Below the pieces are notes generated by a model, which was given only the letters and a program-made list of their open reading frames with translations, ran no database searches and was not told the DNA's origin. A program made the position numbers and the translations under genes. 64,000 nucleotides of DNA from Pagrus major (taxonomy: Eukaryota; Chordata; Actinopteri; Spariformes; Sparidae): assembly GCF_040436345.1 (NCBI RefSeq), contig NC_133221.1:28874008-28938007 (forward strand), given 5' to 3'. Below are positions 37,051 through 49,059 of this stretch, piece by piece (position 1 is the stretch's first letter; every line of letters begins with the position of its first letter).

Positions 37051-38857
37051 TTTGATAAAATAAAGACTCTTCTTCTTCCTCTTCTTCCTCTTTGTATTTT
37101 GCAGGGTTTAGATATGAGCATCAAGCTTACACAGTAGCATTTTAGCTAACAGAGTCGTGTTCAGCCTTTCAGTTCTCGCTGGGCTAATATGGGAACAGTT
37201 GAGTATCTGCAGTTGTTGATTCTGTCTTGCATATTTCCATATTTAGAAATGATTGGCACCGCACTACTTCCTCATTTCAGCCCCGTCCATGACTATCCTA
37301 AACATCTGAGTTCACGACCAAGAGACTTACTGACTCTACATACATCATCACAGAGGAGACAGGTCCAAAAGGACCCGCAGGGAGTCGGCCGTGCTTCAGG
37401 CAGAGCCCTTTATGAAAAAGGGTTGCAACAATGACGAGCACTGGAAGGTTTTTGTTTGTCTAGGTTCCTTGTTGACCCATAATTTAATGTGTCATTAGGG
37501 CTGATAATTAATTCGTATTTTTAATTATTCAGTCCAAAACAATAACCTAAAAAGCTCCAAAATATACAATTTTAACACGATAAAAACCAAAGAGTAATAC
37601 TGTTTCATTGATATGAGAGAGACAAAAAGCAACACATTTCACATTTGTTTGGTGCATACTTAGTAAAAGACAATGCAATTATTTGATCATTAAAAATATA
37701 ATTAGTTCCATTGTTTTTATTCATTTGACTAATTAAATAATCAACTGCCGCTCTATTTGTCACTAAATAAAACAAGAACAGACTTTATAAAGCTGTTGTC
37801 CAAATTAGCTGATTACCTGCAAAATGGAGCCCTGTACTGTTCAGAGATACAACTCTATTAGGCGGAAAGCTCTAACCATAAATCGGCATGTCAATCTGAA
37901 ACCGTATCTTAGCAGCCTGTCTTCACCCACTCTATCAACACTAGCACTGCTGTAAACTCCATTCCATCACTCCATCCACTTACTAACCTTTCTATATTAA
38001 GATCCGCTGACCCCCTCTCCCCTTGTCTGATCATCTGAGTGCTGTTCATACACATTTCATCAGGGGTATCCTGTAGTACATTACACATACTCTACTACTG
38101 ATCTCTGATTACTGTTTATTATGACTTCAGTTTATATGCATATGATGAAATGACGGTCACCAAGTCAGTGCATGCTGACTTATATTACATATTAAAGAGA
38201 TTTTCTGGGGTATTTTTGGAGTCGGACTTTGTGTTTTATTCTCCTGCTGATGACAGCCTGTGTCGATAGTGTGATCCATCAGTGGCCTTTAAATAAGCCT
38301 TGTTGTTCCATGCTTATGAACCTTTTCACATCCATCATATCATCCACTCAGGCTAAATTTTAAAGCTCACAGTTGAAAAGATCTTTCTCCCTTGAAGGCT
38401 GTGGAAGTGGATTTGATAAACTTTTCTATCTGTTTCTTTACCAGGTATCAGTCTGAGTCTATCAACTGTACCTTAACTGGTAATGTTTATTACAATTTGT
38501 TTGCCCACTGACAACGTCTATACTGTATTTTGATTGGTCCATCTGACTGGGTGGGCACTAGAAATAGTTCTCATGATAGTTCCAATGGCTACACAGGCAG
38601 TTAGCTGTAGACTGATACTGGTAGCCATTGCTTTTTGCTGTTAATCCAAACGATGCATCAATGTTTTCCCTACTTGACTTTGTGACGCGACAAGTTACTT
38701 ACTGTGTGGCATAGTTCAAAACAATGGTAATGTATTAAATGCTGAGGTTACATAAAAAATATTAAAATATTAAAATATTTAAATTTAAAAAATTCTGTAC
38801 AAAGTGATATTTTCACATTTTGGGTATTTAGTAGCCTAATTAAGGTAGAACCTTAGC
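37051..38857. other. Intergenic, no gene recognised
   Basis: Unique sequence up to the hAT-like element, with a CTT-rich run at 37065-37092. No gene signal. Confidence 0.45.
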
Positions 38858-38865
38858 CCTCCTAC

Positions 38866-39246
38866 TAGGGGTGTCACGATCTCAATTGTAAGTCGGCTAT
38901 CGTTCGTAATGACGTCACAATCTCAATTTTCGAAATCAAAGGTGGAATGAGGATTTAGCCACGCCCCCAGTGTCACGTCCGGCAAATGTGCCAAGAGGGA
39001 AAAAAAACGCAGCATGTCATAGCATGGCGAGTGGATTCACATTAGATCAGGAATTGCAACGAAAACACAGGTTTTCCCATTCATTTTAATGAGGGTAGTC
39101 CATTTTGGCTGCGGTGCGAGCCGAAAAAGTTGAGACGGAGTCAACTTTTGGAGAAACGGGAGAGACTTTACTGTTACTTTTAATTCATTGATGAGGACAA
39201 ACTATCACTAGTAGGTCCAGCATGCTAGTAGCAGAACAATATAGCA

Positions 39247-39320
<74 letters not shown>

Positions 39321-39810
39321 TATATATACATATATATGTCACCACATATTGGGTGTTTTGTTGTGAACTTGAATGACTGCTGTGAAGAGTACACACTGCA
39401 ATTACAACAAAGAGTCACTAGACTATGACTTCTTTTCCTTTGTTTACAGTTAGTTTCTAATTGACTGGTGAAACAAGTTATTGTTGCATTTATATTGTTA
39501 ATAGATGATTTAAATTTGAAAATAAGGCATTAGTGTGGTACATTGCAAACGAGTAATGGAGATTACATCACCCATAACACCATGTAAACCATCTTTTGAA
39601 ATAAGAATTAAAAAATAAAATGAGTTAGCGTGGCATAAAACCAATGATCCTAGACTAGACCAGTCTAAAAATGGCATAGCCATCTGTGCTAAAAGAAAAA
39701 ACAACAAAAAGATCAAGAATCGAATCAAATCGAATCGAATTGAATCGAATCGTGACCTAAAAATCGAAAATCAAATTGAAATGAGGATTTGGAGAACCAT
39801 GACACCCCTA
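38866..39810. mobile_element. hAT-like non-autonomous DNA transposon
   Basis: The left end TAGGGGTGTCACGAT and right end GACACCCCTA are inverted repeats over 10 bases. Flanks CCTCCTAC (38858-38865) and CCCCCTAC (39811-39818) agree in 7 of 8 positions, as expected for an 8-bp hAT target duplication. The 945-bp interior carries a long TA microsatellite and an ATCGAAT-rich stretch near the right end; no transposase is seen. Confidence 0.8.
39251..39338. repeat. (TA)n microsatellite inside the hAT-like element
   Basis: About 40 TA units with a few interruptions near the 3' side. The Tyr/Ile frames over it are artefacts. Confidence 0.95.
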
Positions 39811-39818
39811 CCCCCTAC

Positions 39819-42154
39819 ACTGAAAAGACTAACATGTGAATTTGAAATGGCCCGTCAGGAGATGAGAGGCTGTCTGTCAAAGTCAATGTGCTTTACAAAA
39901 GCAAAATGCAGCAGAGTAAAAGCAAAAGACTGTCTGGTTTATTGTTGAACCTATTCCCCACAGCTTTAACCAGGGGATAAAAATATGTCTTATTTGAGAA
40001 TGAAATGAAATAAAAATCTATTTTATTTTAATTATTTTCAAGCTCAGAAAATATTTTGTTGCAAATTCAATCTGATTGTTTCTACTCAGCATAATATAAA
40101 CAACAAAATACTTTACAGAAGTTAAATACATGGTGTTTTAAATACATACATTATTTATACATTAACTGAAAATAATAATTCACTATATATATATTATAGT
40201 ATGTATATATATATAGTGACACAGCTATAACCATATTAAATATATTAACATGTTATATATATGATATATAATTTATGTAATTATAGTATGTATTAATTTT
40301 ATTAATTTTAATTTTATTATTAATGTAGGTGTTCATGTATAATTTCTTCCCTCTCTATGACAACTGAGCAAACTCATCCACTGATAAAGGCCTCAAGATG
40401 CAAATGAAAGCCCTGTACAGAAATCTAGTGGACCTTGAGTTAAGATTCTTCTTAATCAGTTTTCTACTCATTACTAACTCCTCTAAACACATCTGTTAAT
40501 TTAATCGATAATTAGCCGTTTATTCACCGGAATACATTATGGGAGAAGTAATAGCATTTCATACAATACATTAATAATAACTTCTGCTTCACTACATTAT
40601 AGAGTATCATAGTGTGTCGATACTGCTTATAAAGGCTTATGAAGGCTAATAATTTTGTAGCCATGTATACTAAATCAACAATCAGGGATTGGTACATAAT
40701 AGCACAGATTAAACAATATATATGATTACTGTGGCGAGTGGGATAATGGCGAACCTTGAGAACGTAGGAGCAGCAGCTGAAGAATGCTAAAGCTGCATGT
40801 ACGAATGTGTGTGTGAATGTTGTGCATGCCTTGTGCACATTTGTGTGTGTTTGTGTGTGTGTCAGTGAGATTACCATGAACAAGATGAACCATCTGTCAC
40901 TAAGAGTTGGACTGTAAAGATGCAGTTTCTCACGCCCAAGAACCCTATACCCAGAATCATTACTGGTGATTAATACATCTTTTCTCCTGCAGCAGGTGCT
41001 TACACTGAGTGTTTGAACGTGTCCATATTTTAATGTGTGCTGAGGTGAAACATTTCACCCTTGTAGAATGCATCAATACCACCCTTGCGCACCACGCGCA
41101 CACACTCATGCAAAGCCACATAGAAGAAAGTGTCTGTAAACTAGCCAAATGACTGAAACATCATGTACGGGCAATTTGTGCGTGTATGAAGGGTGAAGTC
41201 ACGACCTCAAATTGATGGCCTGGCCAACGTTCACAGCAGCTGTCAGATATGGTCTGCGATAAGAGCAACACTTTTGGAAACGATGACATGTTAATGTCAT
41301 TTCACACAGGGCTAAATTTCTCAATGTTAATGTTCAAGCCTTGAACTAAGTGTCAGATGTCATTCAGCATCTGTCCGTCTATTTGACTATGTTCAGAAAA
41401 GCTGTGCGAAATATCCAGTTTGTAAGAAATCCATATGCAAAACACTTGCTGTCTATTCTGCTTACAGTTAGAGAAAAAAAATTAGATCCTCAAGTAAAAG
41501 TAACATCCCTCTGAGTCAAATACGAAGGAAGTGCAGTCATAATCGATGCATTAAAGCTGCTCTATGAATATTTTTATGATCACAATGGATGAATTGATTT
41601 CTATGTAATGCAAAAGGTATCGCAGAAATTCACGAATCCTAAGATATTTACTATATTTAGTGTTTTAGTGTGTTCTGAGCTCATTGTTGTTAAAAACACA
41701 TGATACACCACATAAATAAAACAGTTTTAGGACCCATGCAAACCACATCAGTCTTCGGGGTGCTTAGTGAGATGGGAGCGTCATTCCATGGCCCGATCCA
41801 GAAGGTGGCGGTACTGCACCGCAAAGCACTTGCTAACTGCCATTACACAATAAAGGAATAGCTGCTTCGTCGCTATACCACTAGCATGCCAGTCCTACTA
41901 TCAAGTGACAGAATGAAAAATAATAAATAACATCTGTTGTGTTACCCCCGTAGCATTTAGCCATGCTACTGTGCTAGTGTATTACCCATCCTACTCCGTC
42001 TCTGATCTGCAGGTCGTGCCCTCGCCATTGTAGGATTTATAAGTTAGCATGTCCGTCCTACAGTGACTGTCCACATAGACAGATGAAAAAAAATAGAAAA
42101 AACACATTTATTTCCTATAAATAACCAGGATGCGAGGCATATCATTTAAGCCCA
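39819..42154. other. Intergenic, no gene recognised
   Basis: AT-rich with short TA runs near 40180-40270. A possible MITE left end (TTAA then AGCTGCTCTATGAATA) lies at 41553, without a matching right end. Confidence 0.4.
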
Positions 42155-42935
42155 GTTCCGACCAAAGATTCACAACGCAACAAAACCATTTTAGAACGTT
42201 GCAGGGGAAAATTGCAGCAGTGTGATGTTGTTGGTGTCAGCTCGTCAAGTCGCCGTCGGCTGGTTTTAGAATATAATGTCATCAGCACCTATTGCTTGAT
42301 TGACAGCTTTACTGCTTTTCCTCTGCTCCCACTCACTCGCTTCATGAAACACACACCTTTTGTTTTCACCATTTCATCATTACTACAAATGCAACTGAAG
42401 CAAGTTACTCGCTACCACTGTGCTCATTCATATTTTAAGCCACTACAAGTTACTGTTTATCCAGCTACAAAAAAAAAAAAAAGCCTAAATTGCCAGCAGT
42501 CAACACTTGGATGGATACAGAGAATCATTGCAATTGAGATGATCCGCCGTCTCGTGTAGTCGCATTGGTGTGAACTGGCAGGTTTTCAGAACGTTGCAGA
42601 CTGGCATGTTGCGAGTAGTTGCAAGTTTCAACTTGTTTTGTCACAAATCTTTAGTTGTTTTAAACTGGTGCACAAGGTCAAACTGAGTCATTATACATGA
42701 AACATCGTCTTACACATTAATTATGTTGATGGTAATTCATGCTGCTAGATTGGCAGCTTACTTGATTGGCCACTGCAACGTGAGGTTGTGTTGTGTTAAG
42801 CCAAATTCGATTCTGTTTCAACTTTTTTCCGGCGCCCCCCTGCAGCTTGTTCCACTGCAGCCATAACAAACTACCCTCACTCAAATGAATGGGAGGACCG
42901 TCATTTTTGCTGCAATGCCTGACTTGGTCTGAACG
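42155..42935. mobile_element. Possible DNA transposon remnant
   Basis: GTTCCGACCAA at 42155 and TTGGTCTGAAC near 42924 are inverted repeats with one mismatch. Internally, TTTTAGAACGTTGCAG and TTTCAGAACGTTGCAG recur in direct orientation at about 42190 and 42582. No transposase is seen. The boundaries are approximate. Confidence 0.35.
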
Positions 42936-45529
42936 AGGCCTTGGAGTTGCTGTAAGGGGGCGTTTTAACTGCTGATGTAGTTGAGCTGTTCTCCCTTGCT
43001 TCAAGGTAGACATATATTAATCAGTTATTGTATGTATCGTAGATATCACAGGGGACAAAATTTTTGACATGACATGTTGTTAAGATCTCCTTCGTTTAAG
43101 ACTGATGGCTTCATGACCACTCCTGACACACCTGTTTTTTTAATCGTCTGATTTTATTTGTGTGCAAATAAAGTAAAAAAAAAAAGAAAAAGAAAAAAAA
43201 GGCTCTGAGCTAAGCAGCTCGTCACGTCCCAGAGCTATCTCAGTTCTGGATGCACACAGCTGAAACTGATAGTGATCTTCTGGTCTGACTGTGTGCACGA
43301 CGGCAAACAAGAATAGTTTTTTATTGATTTCATCAGAGCACTGTGGACATGATGAGTGCTCAGGGTCTTCTCAGCTGTGTCAGCAAGAAATAGATAATCT
43401 TTTGGAAACACTGGCCTCATCGCTCCTGATGAACTTTCCATGATGCGGCGGTGTGGACCAATCATCATTTGGAGTTGATATTCTGTTCAGTTTGTTTTGT
43501 AACTGATAGCCATGGTTTTTATTTTCACTGCATGTCAAAAACAGGAAGATTTTGAATGCCTCTCTAATATTAATCATGGAAAATAACCCTACTCTTCTCA
43601 CTGATATCAGTGACAGACAGCTGAAACTGCTTTGCATGGTGTATCTTCTTCAAATCAATTGGCAAAGTGTTTGGCAAAGGAACAGCGAGAACTCTGCATG
43701 CACTGACCTGGTTTTGTCTACACAGCTCTCTAATGCCATTCCACTGAGAATACTAGGACAGCAGTGGTATCGTGATGGGACGGGAAGTTGGGATATGGAC
43801 CCCGTCTGGCGCCTTGAAGACTCCTCTCCACCGTCCTGGGATGTAAAAGATCCCAAATATGACGTGACCCCATGTCCGTGGTGACAGCGTAACATGATGA
43901 TCACAAGCTTCAAAACAAGCTCCACAACGTAACGTTAATCACTGGCGGCAGCCTCGCACTGAGGAGGGTTGTTGAGATGATAGTCGACTGCTACAGAGCA
44001 TAGCAGGGTGATTTTAGACTCAATGCAGTACAAAAAAAAAAAATATATATATATATATACATATGAAGTTTGTCTCAAGTAGACCATAATGAGTTCATTC
44101 TAAAATGTAAAACATCTTCCCATCCTAACGTCCAGCCACTTCACTTGGATGAGTCACCCAAAATCATCAAAGCTCTAAACCAGTTACGTCCAACTAAATG
44201 ACCTTTGTAGCCTTTTGGAAAGCCAGAAGCCCTGGACTACAGTGACTGGCACCTCATTAACCCACCACAGGCCAAAACACCACTGTATCCGTTTCTTTGT
44301 ATCGTTAGTGCTGCTTGTGTGGACGCTTGGTGCCCCCAGAATAACTACAAGGGGTCACAGTGTTGAGTGAGTTCAGGGTAAATGAAGCACAGGCCAACGC
44401 GCACACACACAGACACGCTCACTTGCGCACAGGTGCAGACAAAAACACCCCATTAGGCCTGCCCGAGTTGTAGGCAACACCCCAGGGGGCCTTGTCTGTA
44501 TGAGTGCCACCGCTTGAGTGCATTCATGGCGTTCAGTTCAGAGCCATGAAGGTAAGACTCCCACTGGGCTGGTGCGGGCTCTGTTTAAGCCCCCGTGAAG
44601 TGGAAAGTTTGAACTCATCTAGTCTGCAGATGAGATGATACTACAGATTAAGAGTATACAGCCATTCCAATGGATCTGTAAGGATATACTTAGATTAGTT
44701 TCCCCACCAGGAGAAGGTTTAGCTGCAGCAGCCAAGTCGTTTGGGGCACCAACCGAGCCAAATGAATGTAATATGAGAGTAGAGAGCATCAAAACAAACT
44801 AATTGATGGATCTAATGGTTGTAGGGATTGTGTGTTAAAATTTTGGTACATGAGTTGCCGACTTGACATCAAACAAAATTGGGTTGATTGTAAGAAATGT
44901 TTACCAAAGTTGTGTTGTATGGTCTTGTATCATTTTCTTTGCTCTTCCTCATCACACAAATACTGAACATAGTTGTCAATGTGTTATTTCAACACTCTGT
45001 GCCATAAAATGCAAAACAACTTATTTTCGGCGTCAGTGTTGTTACCCCATTCCAACATGTGGCACATGAAAACACGTCCATTCAAGTTGGTTGAACAACT
45101 TCCGGACCATCCGAGGAGCATGTGAATACTTTTTTATATAAATAGCACAATAATAATCTTCTGAAATAATGTATGATTGCAGATTTTTGGTTGAAAAATG
45201 TAACATTTTCTTGTCACTACCCGATGTGAGTAGTTGCCTGATCTGAGTGATGCAAGAGCGAATGCATCCGCCATCTTGGACAGCTAGGCACAGCAATGTA
45301 CTATACAATGCACTGTCCAAATACTTAGAGCACTTAAGTTGTGCTTTGATGCTTTGAAAATATTGTTCTTGAAACTTACATGCCAATAAAGCACTGAATT
45401 TAATTTGCATGCTCTACTCACATCAGGCAGCTACTCAGATCAGGTACTGACAGACCACAAAGCCCTTTCCCAAATACGTGTGCCTTAGCCTTGTATACAC
45501 CAAAAGAAAACATTGTACTTAGATACAAC
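42936..45529. other. Intergenic, no gene recognised
   Basis: Contains an A-rich run at 43175-43200 and a short TA run at 44041-44060. The 110-codon frame at 43552-43884 has no recognised domain. No exon with convincing splice sites was found. Confidence 0.4.
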
Positions 45530-45990
45530 GGTGGTTATAGCTTAATGCTAACTACTGTATGCTAACATGCTCACAATGGCAATGCTAAAATTCTGATGTT
45601 TAGCATGTATATTGTTTACCGTGGTCACCATCTTTCTGGCCAAAAAGCTTTGAGCAATCAAATCTACCATATCATGTTTACCATTTTAGTTTAGTGTGTT
45701 AGCATGTTATAATTTGCTAAATGGCACTAAACACAAAATACAGCTATATGCTAATGGGAATGCCAGTAGTTTTGCAGTTTTTTTGTTATTAAACTAAATC
45801 AATGTATATGCTGACATTCTGAACTGATGGTGGTGTGAGATGTAAAGTCAGAGGATCACCAAACGCTTTAAGGTTCATCCTCTGGGCACCATGGTTATCT
45901 AAACAACAAGTGAATTGCAGTCCATCCAATTGTCAAGATATTTCACCTGATAAAACAAAATGTCAACCTCATGTTGGCTCTAGATGAAAA
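45530..45990 (+). repeat. Dispersed repeat family D, copy 1
   Basis: The string GCTAACATGCTCACAATG, then TTAGTGTGTTAGCATG, then GGTTCATCCTCTGGG and GCAGTCCATCCAATTGT occur in order. The same order is seen at 52640-53405. The copy is non-coding. Confidence 0.6.
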
Positions 45991-46821
45991 CTCAAGGGAT
46001 CACACAAGTCAGTACTATTGAGCCTCTGGGAAACACGAACACCTGCAACCCTCATAACAGACCAATGTTGTGGACTGACCCGCAAACAGATGGATATGCC
46101 ATCTGTAGTGCCATGTTGCTATCATTGCTAAATACATGTCTCTTCCTGTTCAGAGGATACAAATGTTTTTTTTGTTTGTAATGAGGATGTAAAACAGGAG
46201 ATGACACCAGTAATAACTAGACATGTTTTCCCCATTTGTCTTTACATCACAACAATCATTACTCCCCTCCTGGTGCAGGACTCTTTGGTAACTCTAAAGG
46301 TAAAGTTCAATCCTCTCCAGTCATTTTTATATTGTATAACATTCCATTCCACAACATAATAACTATATAAGATATCATTCAGACCAAATGTGGGACTGCA
46401 CCAGTGTCACAGCAAACATGTACAGTATAGTACCAGTGTATAGTCAACATATATAAAATACAACATTATGGCTGAAGTTCTATCTCTCTTACAAATACCG
46501 ATCACTCACACATATCTAAATCTTTTGCCAAAACAGAGAAGAAGTTTTTGGTATTACCGACAGTTAAACCACAGTATGGAGGGGGCCTCATTGGACGTGT
46601 GGTCTTCTGTGTGTGTTATTGCTAGTATGTGTAATCTAATCAGAGCATCACAACCACGTGCTGCACCATTTACTCAGACATCCAAGCTCAGTTTGTGAAG
46701 TGGTAATAAATCTCTACAAAAAGGTCAGCAGTGAGGGGAAAATTCAGTATCAAAACCATCTTGGCAAAATAAACAATTAAACGTTCTGTTTTGAATATTA
46801 ATATGAGGTCAAATTACTTAA

Positions 46822-47182
46822 AGGAACATTATGTAGAAAATGGCATTTTGTGCGATTTAGTGCAACACCACTGTCCTAAATACAAATCCGAGGTCTGTAA
46901 AAATTTGCCAGATGTAATGTAGGTGCTAACTACAAACAAAACTCATTACATCATCAAATATGTAATGTGTTGAAAACTTGTATGTTGAAGTAAACATGTA
47001 TGTCACAGTGTTACATACATGTTTACTTCAACATACAAGTTTTTCCTATCCTCTCACTGAAGTTACACAGTGCAAAAACAAGTGATAGAGACAGAGACAC
47101 TGTTCACCCTGTTACAGGACACTGTACCATCAAAAAGATTTTGAAGCTGATATATTAAGGTAAAAAGTTACATAATGTTGCT
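46822..47182. mobile_element. TTAA-flanked MITE containing a perfect hairpin
   Basis: The left end AGGAACATTATGTA (46822-46835) and right end TACATAATGTTGCT (47169-47182) are inverted repeats with one mismatch. Both are flanked by TTAA (46818-46821 and 47183-47186). The interior holds the 28-bp perfect inverted repeat described separately. Length 361 bp, no open reading frame. Confidence 0.82.
46976..47040. repeat. Perfect 28-bp inverted repeat (hairpin)
   Basis: The left arm 46976-47003 (starting ACTTGTATGTTGAAG) and right arm 47013-47040 (ending CTTCAACATACAAGT) are fully complementary around a 9-base loop. It lies within the TTAA-flanked MITE. It could fold as a hairpin RNA if transcribed. 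Confidence 0.9.
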
Positions 47183-47546
47183 TTAAGTATCATCAGCTAC
47201 AGATACTTTAACTATCTGAAATAAGCATTTTACTGTTGGTCTAGACAAAGCTTGTTTTACATATGTAACATACTCTTGTATTATGTAACAATTTATAACA
47301 TCATATGTTTTGTATGTGAACTCTTAATTTATAAATTGGTACCTGTAGCTGTCAAATAAAAGAAGTTGAAGTGCAGTATTTCACCTGTAGTGCAGGAGCA
47401 GTGTAAAGTAGCATGAAATGGAAACACTTGGACCTATAAATTGTACCACGTACTTGAAGAATAATTATTTATTTATGATATATTTGTTAAATCTTAGTGA
47501 CAAGTACAGTTTTTCCCTACATTACAAATAGTTTTGTGTCTATGTA

Positions 47547-47919
47547 GTCTGCACTATGTAGTTTTGGGAAGACATTTTAATCAGAAGACAAATATCTTCA
47601 CTGACTGATTTTTTCAGCCTAAACAAACTAAATATTTAAACTCTCTTTGTTTTCATGACTGAATAAACTGAATAAATAAACTGACCTTAAAGGACAACAC
47701 AGTTTACACTGTTTTACTTTGTTTATATGTGGTGGACCCTGCCACTTTTCTAGCTTCAAACAGTGTTCTGGGACCTTATTTTCCTCTGAGAACAGCTTGT
47801 TTATTCACTTATAGAAAAGATAAATAGTTCTGAGTTTGTATTATTACCTCATTAATGTTGTAAATATTAAAAGTCTTACTTTGAATTAGTTTTTCAAAAG
47901 CTACATACTGAGTGCCCTT
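47547..47919 (-). mobile_element. MITE family A, copy 4 (inverted)
   Basis: GCACTATGTAGTTTTGGG at 47551 and CTACATACTGAGTGCCCT near 47901-47918 are the ends. The core appears in reverse (GTGGACCCTGCCACTTTTCT). It lies about 950 bases upstream of the putative 5' exon of the kinase gene. Confidence 0.82.
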
Positions 47920-48148
47920 TTAATCAGCATGAGCCTTTATAAAGCTTTATAAAATATGCTGATTCAGTGGTTCGGAAAAGAATGTTACTTTTAGATGTTT
48001 TATTACAGAAAGTGCATCAAACCCATTCCCAAAATGGTCATAGTGTTACTTACGGATTGAATTTTAATGAAAGTAAACTTTACCTCTTTTTCCTTTGGAC
48101 CCTACTGGAACCACCTCAAGAACCCCATGCTGCAGCAGCAGCAAAAAA

Positions 48149-48451
48149 GGAAAAGTCCACCTTAATAATCATGATCATGTCATTATCTGCTCTCCTCCAT
48201 GCCCTTGGAAAGTTGGTGGAGTTTCGTAATCCACAAAACTTTTCCTGAGCTCCACAGCAAAACAGCGTTGAAGCATTCTCCTAAACAACTGAAGTAGACT
48301 TGTTTTAAATGTAAAATAAGGACTGAAAAAATACATAAAATGGCTCCCCACAGCTTGTCCGATGTAATCTTCAAAACTTCAGCCAACTTTCCATCAGCAC
48401 AAGGGTGAAAAGATAATGACCGAAGCTATAATTTTTGGGTGAACTTTTCCT
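48149..48451. mobile_element. MITE family C, copy 2, upstream of the kinase gene
   Basis: The right end TTTTTGGGTGAACTTTTCC precedes TTAA at 48452-48455, the inverse of the 10421 terminus. The left end is GGAAAAGTCCACCTTAATAA near 48149. It lies about 400 bases before the putative first exon, so it may sit in the promoter region. Confidence 0.65.
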
Positions 48452-48721
48452 TTAATATAAAGCGGTGAGGTCACTGACAAGAGGTTGTGGAGCACAGAGG
48501 CACTTCTGACTCTATTGTCCCTTTACACTGTGTGTGTATATATGCGCAGTAGTAGTGACAGACCCATGAATCTGTCAAGTACTACGAAGTTGCCATATAA
48601 AGAAATCTGTGAATGAGTGACAGTTGACCTTCGTCTGTGACACTTGCGAGTGCTTCTCCTGTGCATACGCAGTACATATACAGTACATGTGTGGAGATGA
48701 TTATACTGTATGTTGGCCAGC

Positions 48722-48732
48722 CAATGTGTGTG

Positions 48733-48765
<33 letters not shown>
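48722..48765. repeat. Interrupted (TG)n microsatellite upstream of the kinase gene
   Basis: TG runs broken by TATG and TTTG, about 100 bases before the putative first exon. Confidence 0.9.
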
Positions 48766-48849
48766 CTGCCCTTTGCACAGGCAGTTTGTAATCAGCTGTC
48801 AAAGTGGGCTCTGTCCCCATCGCAGCAGTTGAGAGCTGAGCTGCATGCT

Positions 48850-49059
48850 GGCCAGTGAGCTCTCAGGTCCAGTCTGCACGCTGAGAGAAGGAGCAGGACG
48901 GACAGCACCGACATTCAACCTGCACTTCTACAGCGTATTGATTAGCTGTGTTTTGTCAGCTGTGAGCATGCCAGCCTGAGTGTGTGTCAGTCGTTTTTGT
49001 GTGTATGGTTTGCCTGTTTTCTGACCCCAGTGACTGTATTGGAAACCAAGTGAACAAAG
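48850..49059 (+). other. Putative 5' non-coding exon of the SBK-like gene
   Basis: The segment ends at a strong donor, AACAAAG followed by gtaagacc at 49060. Joined to the acceptor at 51126-51127 it reads ACC AAG TGA ACA AAG GTA AAG ATG, so an in-frame stop precedes the start codon and this exon would be untranslated. A TATA-like string (gtatatatgc) lies near 48536, about 300 bases upstream. The 5' edge of the exon is a guess, because no transcript evidence is available. Confidence 0.45.

Noticed and set aside
39185..39418. Tyr/Ile repeat frames
   Set aside because: Produced by the TA microsatellite.
44520..44570. Possible exon ending CCATGAAG with a gtaagac donor
   Set aside because: No coding frame, acceptor partner or conserved motif supports it; such donors occur by chance.
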